This document shows positions 35,635 through 45,484 of a stretch of 64,000 nucleotides of DNA, one piece after another. The DNA is taken from NCBI GenBank assembly GCA_006503475.1, contig RSEH01000179.1:1-64000 (forward strand), given 5' to 3'. The DNA comes from Stentor roeselii. Lineage: Eukaryota > Ciliophora > Heterotrichea > Heterotrichida > Stentoridae. Position 1 is the stretch's first letter. Each line of letters starts with the position of its first letter. Below the pieces are notes generated by a model. It was not told where the DNA came from, did not search any database, and was given only the letters and a program-made list of their open reading frames with translations. The position numbers were made by a program, and so were the translations under genes.

Positions 35635-38600
35635 ATGGCAAAAGTTAAAAGTGAACATTTGAGAGAAATAAAAATCCAAGGAAGTGAATATGAAACTATT
35701 TCAGTTTACCCTGATAACACCCTGACACTTTCAAGATACACATGGTTGAGTATTTTACCGAAAAACTTATTTGAACAGTTCCAGCGGCCTTCCAATGTTT
35801 GGTTCGTGATTGTGTCGATATTCCAGCTGATTCCATTCGAACTGAACCCGACAGACTCCTGGACGACTATCCTTCCTCTGTCATTACTTCTATTAATAAC
35901 TCTGCTAAAAGATGCATACGTTGACCTGAAGTTGAGAAAGCAAGACGAGATTAACAACAAAGCTCAGTTTCAATTTTGGGATGGTACTCGCTTCGTGTTC
36001 CGGAAAAGTCAAGAGTTGCTTGTAGGCCACATCGTTATTGTCAATTGCAACGAAACAGTCCCTGCAGACATGCTTTTAATCGACTGTTTAAACGACTCGA
36101 AGTGGGTCTATGCCGACAATTCAAAGTTGAATGGAACGAGTGTCCTTACTAAAGTAAACGCGATTGAAAAACATGGACGAATGGTCATTCATATTGACGA
36201 CACTTTTATGATAAACACTAAATTTCACTGTATCATTAAAATCTCTGAACCTAATCATGACTATTCCGCATTTTATGGAAGACTCAAACTTGCTGGAGAC
36301 CCTGGAAGTCTTGAACTCAAAGCTAATAACTTGCTTTTTAAAGGAAGTGTCTTTACTGGATGTGAACGCGTTGTTGGGATTTGCATGTATTGTGGGTATG
36401 AATCTAAACTACAGCTTAATTCCAAGAAGATTTATCATAAAACTAGCAGAATGGAAACAAAACTGAATAATTGGGTGGTTTTTATACTGATTGTCTTGGT
36501 TTTCATTGTTTCTTTCTGTGTTCTTGGGTTTTATGTGATTGGTAGTCATAAGTCCAGTGGGACCAAGCCGGAAGATTCGATGTTTCTTCAGCCAATTATC
36601 ACTTTTGTGTTACTTTTCAACAATATCATCCCGATATCCTTGTTCATGGTAATTGACATCATCAGGATTCTTCAAAGTTACGTCATTTCCAAGAAAAACC
36701 CTCACATTTCATTCAACAATGAAAGACTTAATGAAAATCTAGGCCAAGTCGACTACATTTTGACTGACAAAACTGGAACAATCACTGAAAACTCTTTAAA
36801 AGTCAGAAGTATTTGTGTCGACAACAAAATGTTTCACATCTCAGAAGACGAAAGAATCCAAACCGAGCCAAACAAGCTCGAAATCGACTTGCTTCAATGT
36901 AAACCAATGGAAGACAACATGGACAACACGGACTACCTCAGGTCTCTCCTTGACACTGAATCAGGTTCTGAAGTTTTCAAAGAATTCGTGAAATGCATGA
37001 CACTTTGCAATACTCTTACAAAGTTCAAATCTGAGTTCCTCGGGTCAAATGATGAAAAAGCTCTTGTAAAATTCGCAGAAATTTTCGGGTATAAATTAGT
37101 TCATGTATCGAAAAATCTCTATGTTTTAAAAGTCCAAGGACAGGACCATTCCTATGAAGTCGTCGCATCAAGTCAGTTCAACTCGAAGACTAAAAAATCC
37201 AGAGTTTTGCTTTATGAGTACTCAGAAAACTTTGGAGTTCTTTACTTCAAAGGCGACCCTTATCGCAGTATGGGACCATTTAATTTGAGCAAGGATGAAA
37301 AAGCAGAGATTCAAAGGAAGTGCAATGAAATGAATGAAAAAGGACTTAGAACTATGGTCCTTGGGTATAAAAAAATACCTTTGGAGGACTTGGCTGATTT
37401 CAGGTCACGAATTAAAAAAGCTGAACATTCACTTGTTAATGTTGAAGGTAAAATCGAAGCGGTTTTTAAAGAACTTGAGGACCAGCTGCAGTTTCTTGGA
37501 TTTACATGTATAGAGGAAGAGGTCATGTCTGAGACTATTCATTGCGTTTCTAGTCTGAAAAAGTCGAATATTAAAATATGGCTGGTATCAGGGGACTCGT
37601 ATGGAAATACGAATTTAACTTCAATTGCTTCGAAAATTGTTGATGTTGATTCTGAGAAAGTGTATCTTGAAGGACTTGACCAGGAGCATACCTGCTTTAA
37701 AGCTCTTAAATCTGCAATATTTTCGTATATCTTTGATGATAATCGAGCTGGTAGAATGTCTTTTTCTATCAATGGAGGATTTTTGGTCACGGAATCTTTA
37801 GATGGAGATGATGACTCTTTGAGAGGATATTCTTCAGTTCAGAACTCGATTTTACCTAACACACATTCGGTTTTTAAAAAAATTTCAAATGTTTTATTGG
37901 ATGAATCTGATCTCAATCGTCCAGTAAAAATTTCTAAGTTGGATTACTGTGTTTTTATTGATAGAAGTAGTTTTTTAACTGCTTTAAAGCATGAATCATG
38001 CAGAAAACTCTTGGTTATTTTACTGGTGTGTGCCAGATCAGTTGTTTTCAGCCGTCTAATGCCAGAAGACAAAGTCTCCGTAGTAAAGCTTCTAAAGAAA
38101 AACGTGAGTTTCAATCCAGTAGTAATGGCAATCGGACAAGGCGAGGGAGACATTTCAATGCTTCAAAGTTCCGACATCGGAGTAGCAGTGAATTCCCAAG
38201 AAAGTTCTCTAATCCGTAACTTCAGCGATGTACGTGTGACAACTTTTGCCGATTTGGAACAACTCTTACTAGTCCATGGCCATTGGAACTACTCGCGCTT
38301 ATCTCGAGCGATTCTCTTGTTTTTATATAAAAACTTTCTACTTACATCAATGCTTTTCACTTACACCCTGGTATGTTCATTCACAGGTACATCGTTGTTT
38401 GACGCGACTTTACTTGTGGGTTACAATATTTTTTTCACTACTCTTCCAGTCCTGGTTCTTGGAATCTTCGATGAAGACCTACCTGAAGAGGTTTTAACTA
38501 AAAACCGAGAAGTTTATTTTCAAGGGAGCAAAGGAAAGCTTTTTTGCAGTAAGTTGATATTTTTATATGGAGGACTCGCGACTTTACATTGGGGAATCCT

Positions 38601-41600
38601 CAGCGCTTTGCTTTTTGCTTGTGTGCCTTCGATTATTACTGCTTCAGGACATGAACTGAATTTAGACTTTTTAGGAACTGTTGTTTATATCACTATGATT
38701 TCTGCAGTATTGGTTCAAATACATCTGGACTGCTATTCTTATAGCTTGCTTTATTATTTGTCTTTATTCCTTTCAGTTATTTTCGTGCTTTCTTTTGTGT
38801 TGATTCAAGATAATGTCGGCTTTGTCAATAATTTATTGATTGGTGTCGGTCAGCAGATTAAAAGTAGTCCTTATGCGTTTTTTTCTATTTTTTTCACGTC
38901 TTTGGCCTGCATCATTCCGAGTTACGCGGCCAGGATATTCAAAGAGCTTTTTTTTCCGAATATCGTTGAACAACTAAGAGCAGGTAAAATGAATTTAAAA
39001 GATGTTGGAAGACTTGACGAGTTTGATGACATGATATCAAAAATTTACTGCAACTCTTCATCTTGGAAAAATTCTTCACAAGATGACAAATTCTCAATGA
39101 GCAAATACACCCTTCGTTATAACCTGCCATATATGGAAAGTGAGTATGAAGAATTATTTAAAATGGAAAGCAGCACAATTATCAAAGTAACTGTCTGCGC
39201 TATTTGGCTGCTGTTGATTTTATGGACTATTTTCACAGCTACTCTATTTGAATCTGATCTAGGGTATAAGTTGGCTCGGATCATCATAACAGCTGGATTT
39301 GGAGTGCTGGTCTTTTTGATGTTCACTGAACATTTCTGGTATTACTACAAATATTACATACTTGGAGGGATTTTCGCTGGGTTGGTCATCAAATTTATCT
39401 TAGAATTGAGTTTCAACTTACCAAGTATCCTAGCGACAGCTCTTGTACCACTCGTTACAAACGTCTTACTAAACGTCGACTGGTTTTCAATATCATGTCT
39501 CAACATCTTAAACGTCATTTTCGGTATAATTTCATTCAGCATTTTTTATGATAAAGACCAAGCCCAGTCAGCTTTAAGTATTTCTAGATTCACTACTCTC
39601 ATCATCGCTATCACCGCAACTTCTTCAATCGTCGGGTACTACCTGGTCCTTTCCAAGAAAACCGAGCACAAACTAATGAGTCTTTCAAGTGCAGGAATAG
39701 AAAGAACCCAGTCAATTTTATCTCTTCTTCTTCCACCTTTCGTAAGAAATCGCGTTAAAGACGGAGTCAGATACATCGCAGAAGCTCAAGACGAGGTTTC
39801 AGTTCTTTTCTGTGATATCTGCGATTTCGAGTCAATATGTCGAGAATACAAGCCAAACGATTTACGTCTTTTTCTTGATTCACTCTTCAAGATTTTCGAT
39901 AATTTGTGTGAAAACACTGGAGTGACCAAGATAGAGACTGTAGGAAAGACCTACATGGCCTGTGCTGGCCTTTCTGACAGTGATCAGGAGCTTCCTCAGT
40001 CAGTGCGCGAGGTGAACCACGCGCGAAGAGTGATTGAATTAGCGAATTCGATGTTGCAGGAGGTTTCACTCATTCGTCTGGCGAATGGAAATAAACTGCA
40101 AGTGAAGATAGGAATCAACAGTGGCCCTGTGATTGCAGGGGTTGTAGGACATCATAAGCCGCAGTTTTCCTTGGTGGGCGACACGGTGAATACGGCTTCG
40201 AGGATGTGTTCTACTCTTGCCGAGTATAACTCGGTTCAGATCACTGCTGCCACTCATGCGTATTTGAAAAGCTTTGGGGATCTCACCTTTAGGACTTCTA
40301 GTGTTGAGGCTAAAGGAAAGGGAAAAATGGATACTTTTATTGTTTGTGAAGTCAAGTATGAGAACTCTTCAGATATCGCTGGAGGACCTAATTGCACAAG
40401 GCTTAGTAATCCATCGGTGAGTGGGAACACAAGTATGAATAATACTCGAAGAAGCAAGTCAATGATTTTTGAATCGTTTCAGACTATGATGGAAAGTAAA
40501 ATGATACGAAAAAGTACTGGACTTATTTCGACTTCTTCTTGGTTTCATACTAGATGTAAAGAGTCAGAAAAAGAAAAAAAATTCAGGATTAATGGTCTGG
40601 TTACAACTTATAAAGTGCTTTTATATTCTTTGATAATCGCACTGATTACTTATTTGTGTAACTTGGCGATTTCATTGTTTGAATTTTACTATCTGAGCAA
40701 TTTTTCAAATAAAGAGATTATAATTGGTAGAGGAATAGTGATCGCTTTTATAGCTGTGATAATTTCATTTCACAAGAAAGTTTATCAGTATTTATTCTAC
40801 CCAACGCTTATCTCATTAGTCCTTATGATCATGCTTCTTGTAGCTTTACTCAACCTTATCTATTCAACTGATACTTTCATTGATTTCACAGCACTTGAAA
40901 TAATGTATGTAATTGTTATTCTAAACCATTCAACTGGAGCAAGTCTTTTCATGGTTCTCGTTGCAAATATTTGTGTATTCGTGCCCTGGATTGTTTTAGT
41001 CTCTTTCAGTAGCAATGTTCAACTCAATGTCAGCAACTTGTTACTTGTTGCTTGTTTTTCTGGTATCAACTTTTTTGCGATTTTCATTCAAGAAAAAAAA
41101 AACAGGTCGAATTTTAATCTTAATTTTTTGGCTGATAGAGAAATTAAGGAAACTGAAAAGTTGTTGGTACAGATGATGCCTCCTAATGTCTTGGAAGACT
41201 TGCAGAATGATAAGATTTGTACTGATAAACAAAAGGAAATTACGATTTTGTTTGCTGATATTGTTGGGTTTACTAACTGGAGTGCTGATAAATGTCCTGA
41301 AGATGTTGTCATGATGCTTTCTCAATTATTTACGAGGTTTGATAAAAAGTGTGTTGAGAATGATGTTTATAAGGTTCATACTATTGGAGATTGTTATGTT
41401 GTCCTCGGGTACAACGGTAAAAGTCTACGAGACCCTCTCCACGAGTGTTTAAACGTTGTAAAAATGGCCAAAGACATGATCGAAATAATAAAAGACGAGA
41501 ACCGAATCCACAGTTCCGAGTTAAACATGCGTATCGGCATTCACGTCGGTGACGTGATCGGTGGTATAATCGGTACAAACACAGTGCGTTACGACATCTG

Positions 41601-41787
41601 GGGTCCAGACGTTCTAATAGCAAACAAGATGGAAAGCAGCGGAAAAGCCGGTTCTATAAACGTAAGCGAAGACGCTCGAAGACTTCTAATGCAAAGTTAC
41701 ACCCACTCATTTTCCTTCATTCAAAACGCCGAGGTAAACATCGAATCCCTTCGTCGAAACATGAGATGTTTTTTTATGGAAAGTTAA
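35635..41787 (+). CDS. P4-ATPase / guanylyl cyclase fusion
   Basis: This 2050-residue protein has the fusion typical of ciliate and apicomplexan guanylyl cyclases: a P4-ATPase-like half (~1-1110), then two sets of membrane helices, each followed by a cyclase domain (C1 ~1385-1550, C2 ~1865-2045). In the ATPase half the phosphorylated Asp378 in DKTGT is kept, but the actuator DGET is NGTS (166-169) and GDGxND is GQGEGD (834-839), so flippase transport is doubtful. C1 has Glu1434 (guanine recognition) and the transition-state pair Asn1519/Arg1523, but Lys1438 replaces the second metal Asp. C2 supplies both metal aspartates (1875, 1920). The domains are thus complementary, with the roles reversed relative to animal adenylyl cyclases. 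It should make cGMP at membranes. Confidence 0.95.
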   Translation: MAKVKSEHLREIKIQGSEYETISVYPDNTLTLSRYTWLSILPKNLFEQFQRPSNVWFVIVSIFQLIPFELNPTDSWTTILPLSLLLLITLLKDAYVDLKLRKQDEINNKAQFQFWDGTRFVFRKSQELLVGHIVIVNCNETVPADMLLIDCLNDSKWVYADNSKLNGTSVLTKVNAIEKHGRMVIHIDDTFMINTKFHCIIKISEPNHDYSAFYGRLKLAGDPGSLELKANNLLFKGSVFTGCERVVGICMYCGYESKLQLNSKKIYHKTSRMETKLNNWVVFILIVLVFIVSFCVLGFYVIGSHKSSGTKPEDSMFLQPIITFVLLFNNIIPISLFMVIDIIRILQSYVISKKNPHISFNNERLNENLGQVDYILTDKTGTITENSLKVRSICVDNKMFHISEDERIQTEPNKLEIDLLQCKPMEDNMDNTDYLRSLLDTESGSEVFKEFVKCMTLCNTLTKFKSEFLGSNDEKALVKFAEIFGYKLVHVSKNLYVLKVQGQDHSYEVVASSQFNSKTKKSRVLLYEYSENFGVLYFKGDPYRSMGPFNLSKDEKAEIQRKCNEMNEKGLRTMVLGYKKIPLEDLADFRSRIKKAEHSLVNVEGKIEAVFKELEDQLQFLGFTCIEEEVMSETIHCVSSLKKSNIKIWLVSGDSYGNTNLTSIASKIVDVDSEKVYLEGLDQEHTCFKALKSAIFSYIFDDNRAGRMSFSINGGFLVTESLDGDDDSLRGYSSVQNSILPNTHSVFKKISNVLLDESDLNRPVKISKLDYCVFIDRSSFLTALKHESCRKLLVILLVCARSVVFSRLMPEDKVSVVKLLKKNVSFNPVVMAIGQGEGDISMLQSSDIGVAVNSQESSLIRNFSDVRVTTFADLEQLLLVHGHWNYSRLSRAILLFLYKNFLLTSMLFTYTLVCSFTGTSLFDATLLVGYNIFFTTLPVLVLGIFDEDLPEEVLTKNREVYFQGSKGKLFCSKLIFLYGGLATLHWGILSALLFACVPSIITASGHELNLDFLGTVVYITMISAVLVQIHLDCYSYSLLYYLSLFLSVIFVLSFVLIQDNVGFVNNLLIGVGQQIKSSPYAFFSIFFTSLACIIPSYAARIFKELFFPNIVEQLRAGKMNLKDVGRLDEFDDMISKIYCNSSSWKNSSQDDKFSMSKYTLRYNLPYMESEYEELFKMESSTIIKVTVCAIWLLLILWTIFTATLFESDLGYKLARIIITAGFGVLVFLMFTEHFWYYYKYYILGGIFAGLVIKFILELSFNLPSILATALVPLVTNVLLNVDWFSISCLNILNVIFGIISFSIFYDKDQAQSALSISRFTTLIIAITATSSIVGYYLVLSKKTEHKLMSLSSAGIERTQSILSLLLPPFVRNRVKDGVRYIAEAQDEVSVLFCDICDFESICREYKPNDLRLFLDSLFKIFDNLCENTGVTKIETVGKTYMACAGLSDSDQELPQSVREVNHARRVIELANSMLQEVSLIRLANGNKLQVKIGINSGPVIAGVVGHHKPQFSLVGDTVNTASRMCSTLAEYNSVQITAATHAYLKSFGDLTFRTSSVEAKGKGKMDTFIVCEVKYENSSDIAGGPNCTRLSNPSVSGNTSMNNTRRSKSMIFESFQTMMESKMIRKSTGLISTSSWFHTRCKESEKEKKFRINGLVTTYKVLLYSLIIALITYLCNLAISLFEFYYLSNFSNKEIIIGRGIVIAFIAVIISFHKKVYQYLFYPTLISLVLMIMLLVALLNLIYSTDTFIDFTALEIMYVIVILNHSTGASLFMVLVANICVFVPWIVLVSFSSNVQLNVSNLLLVACFSGINFFAIFIQEKKNRSNFNLNFLADREIKETEKLLVQMMPPNVLEDLQNDKICTDKQKEITILFADIVGFTNWSADKCPEDVVMMLSQLFTRFDKKCVENDVYKVHTIGDCYVVLGYNGKSLRDPLHECLNVVKMAKDMIEIIKDENRIHSSELNMRIGIHVGDVIGGIIGTNTVRYDIWGPDVLIANKMESSGKAGSINVSEDARRLLMQSYTHSFSFIQNAEVNIESLRRNMRCFFMES

Positions 41788-41797
41788 TTGTAAGCTG

Positions 41798-42256
41798 TTA
41801 GTTTTTATATTTCGGACTTGCCAAGGCGGTGCCTTTATCAAATTTCACCTTCACAGGCCTGGGCTCTTCAGGTTTTATCCAAAAGTCTCCTGGAGGAGGG
41901 TTCAAAGCAGCCCGGTCAGGGAACAGCTCAGGGTGAAAGCAAAAAGGCTTTAAAAGTCGAGGTCTTTCAGGGATTTTCCAAGGAACCACGTTGATTGTTA
42001 CTCGCTTTCGCACCTCGTCGTAACCGTGAAGAACGACTCCTTCGACTGAGGCGTGAACTGTGTGGTCTCGGCCGATGTGCACGTTGTAACCTGGTCGCCA
42101 TCTTAAGCCTCTTTGTCGCACAAGGATGTCATTATGACGGACCTCTTCGCCACTGAAAGCTTTGATTCCTAGTCTTTTCCCTGCTGAGTCTTTTTTGTTC
42201 TTGGTGACTGTCGCAGAAGCTTTCGTGGCGAAATGACGACTGAGAAAAGTAAGCAT
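41798..42256 (-). CDS. mitochondrial ribosomal protein bL27m
   Basis: A 152-residue protein. The first ~12 residues (MLTFLSRHFATK) look like a mitochondrial presequence. The bL27 core is clear: KKDSAGKRLGIKAF, DILVRQRGLRWRPGYNV, and IGRDHTVHASVEGVV. bL27 sits by the peptidyl-transferase centre of the large subunit. The N-terminal tail after cleavage and the ~65-residue C-terminal extension with several PP and PER motifs differ from bacterial L27 and are typical of organellar versions. It converges with the cyclase gene (10 nt between stops) and lies 8 nt after the upstream minus-strand gene. Confidence 0.93.
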   Translation of the reverse strand: MLTFLSRHFATKASATVTKNKKDSAGKRLGIKAFSGEEVRHNDILVRQRGLRWRPGYNVHIGRDHTVHASVEGVVLHGYDEVRKRVTINVVPWKIPERPRLLKPFCFHPELFPDRAALNPPPGDFWIKPEEPRPVKVKFDKGTALASPKYKN

Positions 42257-42264
42257 TTTTTTTA

Positions 42265-43938
42265 TTACTTAGTAAGGGGACTCTCGATAAGCCTTTGGTA
42301 TTTTTCTAAGGTGAAGTTGTCACGAAAGGCTTTTATCTTTCGAGACATTGGAGGCTTTTCTTGCTTGAATCTTCTTACTTTAGTGATTTCTTTGAAGTAC
42401 TTACTGGGGTCGAAAGTTTCTTCACCTTGGAGGACTGTTGAAATGTTTTTTGAGTATTTGTTAGCGACGGCGTCTCTGATGTCCCAAGTGTTTCGAAGAC
42501 CTGGGATTATTTCGCCTTGTTCATTGACGAACTCTTTTGCTTTACCTTTGAGTTTGTAAAGGTAACTTTTAAGTCTTTCTTTATGACTTTCTTCAACATT
42601 TTCAACAGTTTTTTTTAAGTCCTGCGTGATTCGGTTCCTAGAAATAAGAGGCTGGGCTTTTTGGTACTTGTAAACCGCCTGCAAGTTACTTTTAAACTGG
42701 GCGGAGTCACCGTCAGGACTAGTCCCTTTCAACATCAAGGCTCGCTGGTAGTTCGAAATTTTAAGTCTTAAAGAAGCGTCAGTGACTTCCAGTTCTCCAT
42801 TATTGAGACCTGCAGCTAAGTTCATTAAAGCCGCCTTGAAAATCGACTTAATAAAAATCTTTTCAAATTCAAAGTAATTCAAATAAGAAGCTGTTGTGAT
42901 GTCTCTAAGCATTCTCATCCCTTCATGTTTATTCGGTGCTAAATTCTGCTCAGATAAAAAATCAGCGACTTTGCTGATATGCGACAAGTCCTGAGGTGAC
43001 TTCAGCCCCTGCCACCAGGTCCTTAAGAGTTTGACGTGTTCTTCAACAGTGCAGAACTTGAACCGTTGTCGTAATTCCTCATCTTCCCGACCAGAGCGAA
43101 AAGGGTTTAAAGGTTGCAGTGGGGCACTTTCACATCGAGCAGTATTTTTTTCCCGATTTTCATGATTTCCAAGTAATGCTCTTGCATTCAAATCAAGGTA
43201 CTTAAGTATATGGTCAGTCTTCGAGTCCTCTTTAAACATATTCTCGAATTCTTCCCTTTGTATCGCGATTTTCGCGATATCCGAGCATTTAAAAATAACA
43301 CCCAGGGCCTAAGTAAAGTCTACAGTCTCCACATATCGAGCTTCTGGACACAGGCCGAAAGCGAGCAAAGGAAAAACCAGTTCATCAACAGAGAGTCTTC
43401 CTGAATCATCTTCATCTAAAGCGAGAAACAACTGTCTTAAGAAATTTTTAAAAGCTTTTGAGCCTTGAACAGCTGGTTCGACTCCTCGCGACCTGACCCA
43501 CCGTTCTCTTTCAGTTCGAACCCATTTATGTTGAGACAAAACCGCATCTCTCAAACGCGCTTCAGCTTTTTTCGATTTGAAGGGAGCCAGGTGCTCTTCG
43601 ATCTGGTGAATCGGGTCTGGCCTGGGCGCTATGCTTCGAAGTAAACGCATCCCTGCAGACATCCGCTTAAAGCCGTGGTTTAGGCAAGAGTTGTCTTTCA
43701 GGGCTTCTTGTTCTTTATCCGCATGAGCCATTGCACGGAGGATGTTGTGGTCAATGCTTAGGTCTAGTTTGTATTGATTTTTTATCATCTCTATGCTTTC
43801 GTTTGTACTTTTACGACGGTTTGGTTGAAAATTTTCAGTTTCGTCGAAGGACTTTGTGAGAGTTGACTGATCTTTAGGACTTGTTGAATTGAATTCTTTG
43901 GATGGGGAAAGTGGACTGGTGACTTTTTTGGAAAACAT
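42265..43938 (-). CDS. EF-hand protein, two exons, unknown
   Basis: Two frames join into one protein of 552 residues once the intron at 43309-43323 is removed. Without it, the first exon stops right after the EF-hand and the second lacks a natural start. The N-terminal ~70 residues are disordered. A helical region (~75-175) leads to one canonical EF-hand (DEDDSGRLSVDEL, ~180) with probable degenerate partners. The C-terminal 320 residues are helical with an Arg/Lys-rich region. I recognise no family; layout and length recall ciliary EF-hand proteins, which is only a guess. The start codon is 38 nt from the divergent delta-COP start. Confidence 0.75.
43309..43323 (-). other. 15-nt spliceosomal intron
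   Basis: On the sense strand this is GTAGACTTTACTTAG with A at position 10. It contains the apparent TAG stop of exon 1; splicing joins EARYVET to ALGVIFKC. Confidence 0.85.
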
Positions 43939-43976
43939 TGATTATAGCTGGAGGTTTGAAAGTTTAATAATTCATC
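43939..43976. promoter_or_regulatory. 38-nt divergent spacer
   Basis: This is the whole distance between the start codons of the EF-hand gene (minus) and delta-COP (plus). It should contain, or be part of, a bidirectional promoter. Confidence 0.35.
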
Positions 43977-44672
43977 ATGGTGGTCATTTCAGTGTCTCTG
44001 GTCACAAAACAAGGAAAGATCCTTCTAGCGCGTCAGTTCATGGAAATAACGAAAGCATCTCTAGAAGGTTTTTTGAGTTCATTTGTGAAGCAGGTAGACT
44101 CCTCTCGACAGCACAACTACATCGACCAAGAAGCCTGTCGCTTTATATTCCAACCGATTGAGTCTGTTTATTTGGTGCTCATCACCTCGAAAGACTCCAA
44201 CATTGTTGAAGACCTGGAGACTCTCCGCTTGATGTACAAAGTAGTTCAACATTACTGCCCCTTCGGCCCTGATGAAGGAAATGTCTTAAAAAATAGCTTT
44301 GAGTTAGCATTGGCTTTTGATGATGTTATCGCTGCAGGGTATCGTGAAAGTATTACCTTGTCACAGATACTTACTTATGCTGAGATGGAAAGTGCTGAAG
44401 AACGGATTTTTAGAGAAAAGCAAAAGGCACAAATGCAGGAAGCAAGGGAACAAGCTAAGCGGAAACAAATGGAACTTGATAAAAAAAGAATTTTGGATAA
44501 TAATAAAGTCAAGGAAATGCCTCCTGTTGAAGAGTTTACAAGAGAAATCACGCCGACTGTTCCTAGTATTCATGTTGAAAGGCAGGTTGAATCTACTCCT
44601 GTTGTTTTAGGGAAAAAACCGAAGGGAGGCATGGCTTTGGTGTCTAGAGGTAAGAAGGGATTGGAAATTTAG
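43977..44672 (+). CDS. coatomer delta subunit, N-terminal part only
   Basis: The 231 residues match the N-terminal half of delta-COP (ARCN1): a longin domain (~1-140, beginning MVVISVSLVTKQGKILLARQF, with RFIFQPIESVYLVLITSKDS) and a Lys/Glu-rich helix and linker (~150-231) ending near the usual KGMxL motif (GGMALVSRGKKGLEI). Delta-COP is normally ~510 residues with a C-terminal mu-homology domain, which is absent here. The TAG at 44670 is followed within 25 nt by the next gene, and no 15-nt intron can bypass it. The longin domain is enough to bind beta-COP in the COPI coat. Either this ciliate uses a shortened subunit or the second half is encoded elsewhere. Confidence 0.9.
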   Translation: MVVISVSLVTKQGKILLARQFMEITKASLEGFLSSFVKQVDSSRQHNYIDQEACRFIFQPIESVYLVLITSKDSNIVEDLETLRLMYKVVQHYCPFGPDEGNVLKNSFELALAFDDVIAAGYRESITLSQILTYAEMESAEERIFREKQKAQMQEAREQAKRKQMELDKKRILDNNKVKEMPPVEEFTREITPTVPSIHVERQVESTPVVLGKKPKGGMALVSRGKKGLEI

Positions 44673-44697
44673 TGTTAGTAGTTAAGTGGATAATAAG

Positions 44698-45471
44698 ATG
44701 TCATTCATCCCTAGAAATCATTTGAGCAACTCTGGACTTAAGATATACCTTGTCAGGCATGCTGAAAGTTTGAATAATATCATGTGTCATGATCGTCCTG
44801 GTGAATATGAAACCATTCGAAATCATGACCCTGAACTTTCAAAAACCGGTCACGATCAAGCCCATCAGCTAGCTCAATACATAAAGCAACACGAAATCCT
44901 AAGCGAGATCTGCGAAAGTAATCTCTAAACAGTTCACTGCAGCGCGATGCATCGTTCATTACAGACGAGCCAATACCTCCAAACTGAGCTTGGTCTAAAC
45001 CCCGAGATCTGGATGGAACTTCACGAAGTAAAAGGTTGTCGAGAGCAAAACAAAGCCTTCCCAGGTCTAAAGCGAAGCGAAATCGAGAGAAACTTTCCAG
45101 GCTACGTGATTCCAGAAGACTGCACCGAGGAAGGCTGGTTCCTTCGAGAAACGGCAGAAAGCGAAGAAGAAGGATGGGAACGGGCAGGACGCGTCTGGGA
45201 ACGCTTGAGGACCATGGCAAACATGGAAAAGTATCAGGGCAAGTCCATCATTATCATCACTCATGGACTCTTCTTGGACTACCTCGCAGGCCGTATCTGT
45301 GGAAGAGCGATGAAAGGCGGTAAGGTTTAGGAAGAGCCAAGATTCATCTTTTTTAATACCGGGATCTCTTTTTTGTGGATCAAACAGGGAAAACCTTTCT
45401 TTTATTTCATGGATCGAATTGAACATCTTGCTGTTATGCCCCTTTTGTATAGAGAGGGAGAATTAGATTAG
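44698..45471 (+). CDS. histidine phosphatase (phosphoglycerate-mutase-like)
   Basis: Three exons (introns 44918-44932 and 45320-45334) give 247 residues of a branch-1 histidine phosphatase. The nucleophile is in YLVRHAES, the second Arg in CSAMHRSLQT (created by splicing), and the second catalytic His in IIIITHGLFLDYL. The substrate could be a phosphoprotein, a sugar phosphate or another metabolite; the sequence alone does not decide, and it lacks the residues expected of glycolytic mutases over the full length. The frame opens slightly earlier with GTG, but the first ATG is at 44698. It sits 25 nt after delta-COP and 13 nt before the kinase gene. Confidence 0.88.
44918..44932 (+). other. 15-nt spliceosomal intron
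   Basis: GTAATCTCTAAACAG has A at position 10. It contains an in-frame TAA; splicing restores CEIHCSAMHRS. Confidence 0.9.
45320..45334 (+). other. 15-nt spliceosomal intron
   Basis: GTAAGGTTTAGGAAG has A at position 10. It contains an in-frame TAG; splicing joins GRAMKG to EPRFIFFNTG. Confidence 0.9.
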
Positions 45472-45484
45472 TAATAGATTGAAT

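Noticed and set aside
38090-38110. GTAAAGCTTCTAAAG as an in-frame 15-nt intron in the cyclase gene
   Set aside because: Position 10 is C, not A, and the encoded VVKLLKKN fits the conserved P-type ATPase sequence at that place.
43480-43500. GGTTCGACTCC resembling a tRNA T-arm
   Set aside because: It is inside the EF-hand coding sequence and has no matching acceptor or D-arm.
44640-44700. Possible intron at the end of delta-COP leading to a mu-homology domain
   Set aside because: The GT-AG pair available is 23 nt and lacks the fixed spacing, and the next gene (histidine phosphatase) begins 25 nt later in another frame.
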